The notes under the pieces: generated by a model | Seen by the model: only the letters and a program-made list of their open reading frames with translations | Database searches by the model: none | What the model was told of the DNA's origin: nothing | Part shown: in pieces, positions 20,604 through 25,998 of the stretch | Numbering within the stretch: position 1 is the stretch's first letter | How the letters are laid out: the number at the start of each line of letters is the position of its first letter | Position numbers and translations under genes: made by a program | Virus record (IMG/VR): IMGVR_UViG_3300035703_000384 | Span: 1-25,998 of that record | Strand: one strand, 5' to 3' | DNA length: 25,998 bases | Source: a virus

Positions 20604-21347
20604 TTAACGAACCCGTTTCTCTATGTACGCTTGCATGATTTCATCACTAAGCGCAGCATAACGATCTGGGTCTCTCAACTGAAGCTGAATAAGGTCAGCC
20701 CTTCGATATACTTTCTTTGATGATTCACCAGAACCACCTACATCAACACCTACTGCCTTTAAGTTCTGCTTGCGAGTTACCTCACCCTCATCACTTACTT
20801 GCTTACTTTTTACAGTGCGTAGCTGTTTATAGGTAGATAGCAATTCATTGGCTGAGTCGTAATCATATCCAGAATCGGCTTGCTCAAAGATTTTAATGCG
20901 AATAGGGCTAGACTTCACCCAATTTGCAAAGTCCTGATCTTTAGCTATTTCGCCAAAGTCGGGATGTTCTTGCGCTAACCTTTGCTGAATTTGCGCCCTT
21001 TTCATCTCTTGCGTAACTTGTCGTGCCGCTAGGATGTCAGGGTGATTATCAACAGTCCTTTGAACTGCCTTCTGTGGATTCTCAAAAAAATCTACTTCAG
21101 GCTCTTCCTGTCTAGTCTGTTGCTGTCGTGAACCAAGGTTCTGTTTGATAAGTTCATCGGCTAACTTTCTGACCTCGCCTACTTCCTGTGCTTGCTTTCC
21201 AATTAGCTTTTCAGCCTCTTGGTGCATCTTCACAATCTCGTCTAAACTTTTATCCCTGTATTTCTCAGGAAGTTCAGCCTTTTGCTCAATCTTCTGTTGT
21301 TCAATCTCTAACTCGCCAAACTCTTCTTTTTCATCATCAATCAACAT
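20604..21347 (-). CDS. Capsid scaffolding protein
   Basis: The 247-residue protein is highly charged and helical with no Cys. It starts acidic (DDEKEEFGELEIEQQK), then has LPEKYRDKSLDEIVKMHQEAEKLIGKQAQEVGEVRKL, a pattern common in phage scaffolding proteins, then Q/E-rich helices. It ends with a basic helix (VYRRADLIQLQLRDPDRYAALSDEIMQAYIEKRVR) that would bind the inside of the coat shell. It lies directly upstream of the coat gene, as scaffolds do. AAAGGAAATAAGT precedes the ATG at 21347. It would be released or degraded when DNA is packaged. Confidence 0.9.
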   Translation of the reverse strand: MLIDDEKEEFGELEIEQQKIEQKAELPEKYRDKSLDEIVKMHQEAEKLIGKQAQEVGEVRKLADELIKQNLGSRQQQTRQEEPEVDFFENPQKAVQRTVDNHPDILAARQVTQEMKRAQIQQRLAQEHPDFGEIAKDQDFANWVKSSPIRIKIFEQADSGYDYDSANELLSTYKQLRTVKSKQVSDEGEVTRKQNLKAVGVDVGGSGESSKKVYRRADLIQLQLRDPDRYAALSDEIMQAYIEKRVR

Positions 21348-21405
21348 ACTTATTTCCTTTTCCTGCCGTCAATCGGTTGTAGGAGATTCAACTCGGCACA
21401 ATTGC

Positions 21406-21633
21406 TTATGAGTTGAGTTTCTGCTCGGCCTTTAATCTATCTAAGTGACTTTTCTCGAACTTCCCATGCGATGATGGAAACGCTCCAGACCACCCTTCTA
21501 GCTTAAAAGCTGGTGCAGATAAAATGCGATGAGTTTCCTCACCACAATCACACACAAGACTTGTTGTCTCATAAACAACAAATCTCTCTGTCTTATGCCC
21601 GTTTATACAGGCAAATTCATACATTCTTCTCAT
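21406..21633 (-). CDS. FmdB-like small zinc-ribbon protein
   Basis: The 75-residue protein starts MRRMYEFACINGHKTERFV, has VCDCGEETHRILSAPAFKLEGWSG, and ends in a charged helix. The order Y-E-F-C...GH..ERF...CxCG....R-ISAPAF is that of FmdB-type zinc-ribbon proteins, which are often found as small phage genes of unknown role. Potential ligands are C9, H13, C28 and C30. One Cys of a classic CxxC...CxxC ribbon is replaced by His, so zinc binding is likely but altered. It overlaps the upstream gene by 17 bases. It sits between the portal block and the scaffold, suggesting regulation or assembly, though nothing in the sequence proves it. Confidence 0.82.
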   Translation of the reverse strand: MRRMYEFACINGHKTERFVVYETTSLVCDCGEETHRILSAPAFKLEGWSGAFPSSHGKFEKSHLDRLKAEQKLNS

Positions 21634-21856
21634 TTAAGTCCTCAAATGCTCTTTCGCTGACTTGTTTCAAGTTTTTCAGCCAAATAAGTATAGATAACTC
21701 ACCTTTTCTGAATTGTAGACTTTTTTCATCTGCAATTGTTGAAATATTATTCAAAGGTTCTATCATTTTGTCAACATCCTCCATTAAATCTATCCACCCT
21801 TGAGTGGACATCATGGAAAATCTCTCTTCGTAGTACTTCTGAAGTTCTGGATTCAT
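21617..21856 (-). CDS. 79-residue conserved-looking helical protein between portal and scaffold
   Basis: The product starts MNPELQKYYEERFSMMSTQGW, continues with LMEDVDKMIEPLNNISTI, FRKGELSILIWLKNLKQVS and ERAFEDLNEK, and is all helical. The order P-L-KY-EER--M--T-GW-D-MEDV.....I..........FRKG-L-IL-WL-NL is, from memory, recurrent in podoviruses next to the portal gene. No function is known. The ATG at 21856 overlaps the portal stop as ATGA. A portal-ring or scaffold assembly factor would fit the place. Confidence 0.78.
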   Translation of the reverse strand: MNPELQKYYEERFSMMSTQGWIDLMEDVDKMIEPLNNISTIADEKSLQFRKGELSILIWLKNLKQVSERAFEDLNEKNV

Positions 21857-23826
21857 TGTCTAGTCATCTGCTTTTCAACAATCTTAGCCTTGTTCTGAAT
21901 ATCAGCTTCTTTAAGCATCAATTCAGCAACTTTGACACGCTTATCAAACTCTTTTGAAGCCAAAGCATCGTCAGTAGGTAGATTCTTGGTATTAGCCGCC
22001 ATACTCTTTGCTTGCAACTCAATAGGCATCAATTGCGCTTCAGTCAATAACTTTTGCGCTTCAGCCTTATTCTGCTCTGCCTGTGTAGTTTGGACAGCAA
22101 TCTGAGCTTGAGCCAGTTGCATAGCCAATTGTTGTTGCATTTGAGCCGCTTGTTGAGCCTGTGGATCAGCCGTAGCCATCTTGTCTAGCATCTCAATCAA
22201 CTCAAATCTGTTTGACAGAGAAGAATTAGCCATGATGCCCTTCAAAATGATAGGCAAAACAGGTGTATTAGGGCCAAGAGTCTGCAAAAGTGCAATGAAC
22301 TGTTGTTGCTCATGCTCTCTAGCAATGATTCCAAGTGCTGCCGTAGGAATAAACTTCATGTCCACAGTAGGGTAACGCTCTGGATCGAACTGCATATAGC
22401 GGTAGGCGGCTTTGGTGATAAAGGGGATCATGAAATCCTCTTGGAAGTTCACCAAGGTACGCTTGTATTTCTTGATAATCGAGGCAGTAGCCATCGAAAT
22501 ACCACCCTGACCCGCATCTCTGGAGACAGCAGTAACCATTCCCTGTGAGTCAAGAGTTCCTGTTGCCATCAAAAGCATACGTTCAAACTCTTTGGCAGTA
22601 GTCAGGTTAGAACCATCAGTATTGCCAAACTTGAACGGGAACAGAATCTCATTAGGATTGCCGTTTGTCAGGATTGCTTTACCTGGCTTTACTTCAAACT
22701 TAGCACCACGGGGGAGTCGAGTAGCATCCATAGCCATCATTGGGCTAGTTGTGAGAGCTAGTGAATCTAAGTGTGAACGAACTTGGGCATCTATGGCTTT
22801 TTGTGAGTTGTAAGCCTTCTCAACAGTACCACGACCCAACAAGCGATTAGGAACTGTATCGTCCTGATAAGCAAGGATTGGGCGATCCTTCATCATGTAT
22901 GGGTTCTTTTCTGCTTTCAGAAGAGTCCCATCATTAGCGATAACAACAATAGCCTCAACCAAATCGGAATACTCATCCTGAATACTGTCTTCAGGGAATA
23001 AGTCTTCTACTTCGCCATTTTCTTCGTTCTCTAGTTGCTCAAGATACTCACGAGGAACTAGACCATAGTAAGTCAAAAGTTTAACTTTATCGTCTTCGTA
23101 CTGAGAGACTTCTTGTGTAGGCTCTAAGTCTGTATCCATAGAGTCAGTGCCGACCTTTACCTTGCGGTAGATGCCTTCTTCTTGACCTTTAACGATCTTG
23201 TGGATAGAGACATACTTCTCGATAGCCACACCCATACAGTCATCAATAGATGTTCCATTGGGGTCAAACAAGAAGTTACGGGGGTTAACAGGAACAATCT
23301 TGACTGCAATGCGGTCTTGTTCTACCACTCCGATAGCGGCTTGTCCCATTTGACCAGGTATTGCCTGAGTAGCGGGAACAAAGACTTTCTCTGTTTTGAC
23401 AACAATCTCACCGATACCAGTGCCATAAATCTCAGCCAACAGCTCAATCTGGTCAATAGACTTGCGAATCTTGTCTACTTTAAAGTCTTCCATCAGTTGT
23501 GCTTTGATAGCAGCAACATCTAAGGGGCTACCATTGACATCACGAATATCGTCTTGAATGTCAAAGAACTCACCCTGACCAAAGATGGCTTCCATGATCT
23601 CGGCATGGCGTGTCTCTACGGCTTGTTGGGTAGCGGGGGTAACGATACGGCTACGCTCGGACTCACGGGTTTTGTCTTGGGCATCCCACTCACCATTGAA
23701 GATGCGCTCGTACTCTAGCCAATCATCAAGGCAATTGACATCTCTCCAATCCCTCCATCTGTCACAATGGTTGACAACAAAGTTAACTATCTCTTTGTCT
23801 GAGTCGCTAGGTTCTTGGAATTCCAT
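21853..23826 (-). CDS. Portal protein (P22-like, 657 residues)
   Basis: The long, mostly helical protein carries the P22-type portal pattern: WLEYERIFNGEWDAQDKTRESERS near the N-terminus, VTPATQQAVETRHAEIMEAIFG (residues about 62-83), and FDIQDD. It continues with IGEIVVKTEK..., PVNPRNFLFDPNGTSIDDCMGVAIEKYV, PNRLLGRGTVEKAYNSQKAIDAQVRSHLDS, and the Gln/Ala-rich C-terminal coiled coil (QQAAQMQQQLAMQLAQAQ). The last part probably forms the barrel extending into the capsid. It makes the dodecameric DNA gate at one capsid vertex and docks terminase and adaptor. AAGGA precedes the ATG at 23826. Length fits the long podoviral portals and not the shorter siphoviral ones. Confidence 0.92.
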   Translation of the reverse strand: MEFQEPSDSDKEIVNFVVNHCDRWRDWRDVNCLDDWLEYERIFNGEWDAQDKTRESERSRIVTPATQQAVETRHAEIMEAIFGQGEFFDIQDDIRDVNGSPLDVAAIKAQLMEDFKVDKIRKSIDQIELLAEIYGTGIGEIVVKTEKVFVPATQAIPGQMGQAAIGVVEQDRIAVKIVPVNPRNFLFDPNGTSIDDCMGVAIEKYVSIHKIVKGQEEGIYRKVKVGTDSMDTDLEPTQEVSQYEDDKVKLLTYYGLVPREYLEQLENEENGEVEDLFPEDSIQDEYSDLVEAIVVIANDGTLLKAEKNPYMMKDRPILAYQDDTVPNRLLGRGTVEKAYNSQKAIDAQVRSHLDSLALTTSPMMAMDATRLPRGAKFEVKPGKAILTNGNPNEILFPFKFGNTDGSNLTTAKEFERMLLMATGTLDSQGMVTAVSRDAGQGGISMATASIIKKYKRTLVNFQEDFMIPFITKAAYRYMQFDPERYPTVDMKFIPTAALGIIAREHEQQQFIALLQTLGPNTPVLPIILKGIMANSSLSNRFELIEMLDKMATADPQAQQAAQMQQQLAMQLAQAQIAVQTTQAEQNKAEAQKLLTEAQLMPIELQAKSMAANTKNLPTDDALASKEFDKRVKVAELMLKEADIQNKAKIVEKQMTRQ

Positions 23827-23835
23827 GATTGTCCT

Positions 23836-24453
23836 TTACCTACCTTGAGAAGCAGGTTGTTGATTTTGTACTCTTTGAGCTTGGTCTAATAAAAGCATTA
23901 AAGATGTTGCGATTGTAGGATCAATATGCTCTGGGGCAAATCTTTGTGATCCAGTATTTTCAAATGCAGCATTTTGCAATCCAAATGCCAATCCTTCTGT
24001 ACTTGTTGACCTATAGCCTTCACCTTGTTTGGCAAAATCAGGGGCAACACTTTTTAACCAATTCGCAATCTCTGGTTTACTTGAACCGATAATCTTTTGA
24101 AAATTATTCATAAATTGTGTTTCAAGCTCACTTTTATCTCTTTTTGCTTTAACTTCGTAATACTGCTTAATCAATTGTCTTTCAGCGGCATGAGTCATTT
24201 CATGTGTAACTGTAGGCACAACTGTACTTGGGTCTTGGTATTCAGAAAACCTATTTACTTTTAGAATGCCTCTATCTGGCACTTTCCCAGAACTAAAAAG
24301 ACCTGGCGTTACAAAAGAACCTAAAGTATTGTCCCCAAGAAACTCTCTTTGCATCTGAGGCATTGATCTACGGCTCATCAAGTAATTCGCAAGCGTCTGA
24401 TACTCTGGGTTATCAGAAGACTTTTGCAAAATCTTTGTTAAAGCCGCATCCAT
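23836..24453 (-). CDS. Zincin-like putative metallopeptidase between terminase and portal
   Basis: The 205-residue protein contains THEMTHAAERQL (H84, E85, H88), an HExxH zinc site, and a later Glu helix (STSTEGLAFGLQNA, E153) that could supply the third ligand. Before the motif, the segment GILKVNRFSEYQDPSTVVPTVTHE looks like an edge strand and loop leading into the active-site helix, as in zincins. The rest is helical, with a Gln-rich end. No signal peptide or membrane segment is present. It starts two bases after the TerL stop and ends nine bases before the portal ATG, in the position where some phages keep head-maturation or portal-associated genes. Peptidase activity is inferred from the motif; it could also be an inactive structural protein. 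Confidence 0.78.
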   Translation of the reverse strand: MDAALTKILQKSSDNPEYQTLANYLMSRRSMPQMQREFLGDNTLGSFVTPGLFSSGKVPDRGILKVNRFSEYQDPSTVVPTVTHEMTHAAERQLIKQYYEVKAKRDKSELETQFMNNFQKIIGSSKPEIANWLKSVAPDFAKQGEGYRSTSTEGLAFGLQNAAFENTGSQRFAPEHIDPTIATSLMLLLDQAQRVQNQQPASQGR

Positions 24454-24455
24454 TC

Positions 24456-25715
24456 TTATACCCCACTAATAATATCTACTGGTTGCCAATCCTCGCTGTC
24501 ATCTTCTTCCATGTAAGATGTAACAGCCAGTTGGTCAATGTAACTGAGGGAGTCAGGCAAGTCATCATGGACTCCTTGAGCAGGGAACAGGATTAACTGG
24601 TCTACAAACTCATCCCAATCTTCTTCCGAATTTAACACAATTCTGCCATGCTCGAACCTACCTTGTAAAGCCCAGATGATTCTGTCTGCTTTTTTTCTAT
24701 TCCCGTGGGTCAAATCTATGATGTGAGCATAGGTGTTGTTCTTTCGCATCAAGTCCGAAAGATAGGGCAAAACAGCGTTCTTTAGCGCCCCCTTCTCTAT
24801 CCCCACACTCAAAGGGCGGTAGTCCCGAATGGCTATCAGTATCTTAGAGGCTGTCTCACGGATATCCCAGCGCCCGTGTTCAATCTTCTCAACAAACCAC
24901 TTCCCATCGTCAGTAACCTTAACGATTGAGATAGCAGACTCGTCCAGACGCTTCTTAGAGTTGGCCGCTTGTTTGGCAACTTCCTCGAATCCTGCAAGGT
25001 CAACAGCGATATAATAGCTTCCATGTTCAGGTTTTACCCCGTATTTAATCCACTCTTCCTTGAAAATGTCCGACCCCGCATTGGTGAAAGAAGCCATAAA
25101 CTCTTGCTTAAAAGCGAAAGAACTCAGGGTCTTTTTAGCAGAATCTATCTCTGCTTGGTCAATCAAAGGGTTATCAGCAGTGGTGAAGTGCCACGACTTC
25201 CAATCAGGATCATCTTCTGACTCACCTAGTTTGAAGGTATCGTAGAACCAATTTCTGCCCTTTGGAGTGCCGATAAAGAGTGCTCTCCCCCGTTTATCAG
25301 ACAAACTGGCTCGAATGACCTGTTCCCACGCCTCGGGTTTAATGTCGGCAACCTCGTCTAGTACGGCATAGGTCAATGAGACTCCACGAAGGGTATCAGG
25401 TCTATCCGCACCCCGAACGTATATCCTAGCCCCGTTTATCAGGGTAATGTCTAGGTTGTTGACGTGACTGCTCTGAATAACCTCTCTACCAAGGTCTAGC
25501 AGTAAGTCCCAAATGATTTGACGGCTTTGTCCCATAGTGGGACTAACATAAAGAACCGCAGAGCCTTGTGGACACTTGAGTCCCTCAATCAGTAGGGTAA
25601 CCGCCGCCATACGTGACTTACCGCACCTTCGACCAGCAGCAACAACCTTGAACCTTGTTTGGTCTTTAAATACCTCTTGTTGCCAAGGAAGTAGAGAGAA
25701 GTTCAGATCAGCCAT
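24456..25715 (-). CDS. terL: Terminase large subunit
   Basis: The 419-residue protein has the ATPase and nuclease halves of TerL. Walker A is AGRRCGKS (residues 27-34), with a WQQEVF segment before it. Walker B is YAVLDE (D120, E121), and the coupling motif FIGTPKGRNW is at 147-156. The RNase-H-like nuclease part has D239 in YYIAVDLAG, D258 in LDESAISIV, E307 in SVGIEKGA and the acidic pair near HDDLPDSL (D384, D385, D388). It pumps DNA into the procapsid through the portal and cuts the concatemer. The ATG at 25715 overlaps the end of the upstream gene by eight bases. At 419 residues it is at the short end for TerL. No unusual loss of a catalytic residue is seen. Confidence 0.95.
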   Translation of the reverse strand: MADLNFSLLPWQQEVFKDQTRFKVVAAGRRCGKSRMAAVTLLIEGLKCPQGSAVLYVSPTMGQSRQIIWDLLLDLGREVIQSSHVNNLDITLINGARIYVRGADRPDTLRGVSLTYAVLDEVADIKPEAWEQVIRASLSDKRGRALFIGTPKGRNWFYDTFKLGESEDDPDWKSWHFTTADNPLIDQAEIDSAKKTLSSFAFKQEFMASFTNAGSDIFKEEWIKYGVKPEHGSYYIAVDLAGFEEVAKQAANSKKRLDESAISIVKVTDDGKWFVEKIEHGRWDIRETASKILIAIRDYRPLSVGIEKGALKNAVLPYLSDLMRKNNTYAHIIDLTHGNRKKADRIIWALQGRFEHGRIVLNSEEDWDEFVDQLILFPAQGVHDDLPDSLSYIDQLAVTSYMEEDDSEDWQPVDIISGV

Positions 25716-25998
25716 ATTTAGCCTCTACATCTTCAGGTTGTTCAAGGTTGGTGTCTATTATGGTTGGCTCACCAAGTCCTGTAATTGTGATGCTCACGGC
25801 ACTTCTTTGACTCTTATCCTTTTCAAACAAAGAAACAGGAAGCGTCCTATCAAGACACATCTTCAAAGCTACCAATTGATGGGGATGCTCATCATTAAGG
25901 GCTATCTCAATAACCTTCTGAGCCACATCCTTACCTCCAGACCTAATCATCAGCTCTTTAAGCTCCTTGAGACGTTGATGGTCTGTCTTAGGTAGTAC
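25708..25998 (-). CDS. Probable terminase small subunit (C-terminal part, N-terminus outside window)
   Basis: An open frame enters at the right edge and codes 96 residues to the TGA at 25708. An internal ATG at 25950 is in frame, but the upstream part is still open and reads KTDHQRLKELKELMIRS without a stop. The gene therefore probably starts outside the window. Visible features are GGKDVAQKVIEIALNDEHPHQLVALKMCLDR, which is helical, then LPVSLFEKD and SAVSITITGLGEP. The C-terminal part is acidic. Similar proteins with a DDEHP-Q--ALK-C-DR-LP-S-FEKD pattern are, from memory, found directly before terL. Identification as TerS rests mainly on that position. Confidence 0.6.
   Translation of the reverse strand, partial: VLPKTDHQRLKELKELMIRSGGKDVAQKVIEIALNDEHPHQLVALKMCLDRTLPVSLFEKDKSQRSAVSITITGLGEPTIIDTNLEQPEDVEAKYG

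Noticed and set aside
21348-21405. Possible promoter in the 58-base gap before the scaffold gene
   Set aside because: TTGAAT and TTGACG strings occur but no -10 box at the right distance; not supportable.
1-25998. tRNA genes, CRISPR arrays, IS elements, attachment sites, integrase
   Set aside because: Read for cloverleaf-like and repeat-spacer patterns and for transposase or integrase motifs; none was seen. The only mobile genes are the two homing endonucleases.

Overview
The window is an almost gap-free piece of a tailed-phage (Caudoviricetes) genome. Every gene I can support reads on the minus strand, so transcription runs from about 25998 down to 1. The gene set is that of a short-tailed podovirus. 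There is a terminase, a long P22-like portal, a scaffold, a coat protein, an adaptor, a nozzle/stabilisation protein, tail fibres and three large proteins typical of ejected internal virion proteins. I see no tape measure, tail tube, tail sheath or baseplate gene, and no RNA polymerase, integrase or replication gene. The host is a Gram-negative bacterium, because the lysis module encodes a two-component spanin (Rz/Rz1) that only makes sense with an outer membrane. A freshwater betaproteobacterial host is my guess from the style of the proteins, not something the sequence proves.

In transcription order, 25998-21406 is the DNA-packaging and portal block. It holds the C-terminal part of a likely small terminase, the large terminase, a small HExxH zincin-like protein, the portal, a small conserved helical protein and an FmdB-like zinc-ribbon protein. 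Region 21347-19230 is the shell block: scaffold, major capsid protein, and a small decoration-type protein bracketed by two Rho-independent terminators. Region 19191-17729 holds seven very small genes, four of them short lysine-rich proteins joined by 4-nt start/stop overlaps. Three of the seven (18336..18482, 18479..18634 and 19015..19191) were found by reading the minus strand directly.

Region 17732-7492 is the tail block: adaptor, nozzle, tail fibre 1, an HNH endonuclease, tail fibre 2 (six-repeat), a GIY-YIG endonuclease, a tail-fibre assembly chaperone-like protein, and a repeat-rich virion protein. The two endonucleases lie exactly on either side of the second fibre gene. Region 7482-4102 encodes two alanine-rich helical proteins, probably ejected with the DNA.

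Region 4102-1 is the lysis and accessory block. It has a run of tiny overlapping membrane, lipoprotein and unknown genes (4102-3057), a two-TM holin candidate, an Rz-like inner spanin with an Rz1-like lipoprotein wholly nested in another frame, and a GH19 endolysin without a signal peptide. After these come a second HExxH protein, a metallophosphoesterase with an N-terminal helix-turn-helix, and the start of a small membrane protein cut by the window edge.

Gene junctions are mostly ATGA, GTGA or TAATG overlaps, or have a Shine-Dalgarno sequence directly after the previous stop, so translation is probably strongly coupled. I saw no tRNA, CRISPR array, IS element or attachment site, and no stretch above 300 bases lacks a gene. 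Family names come from motif reading and memory of phage families; none was checked by a search.
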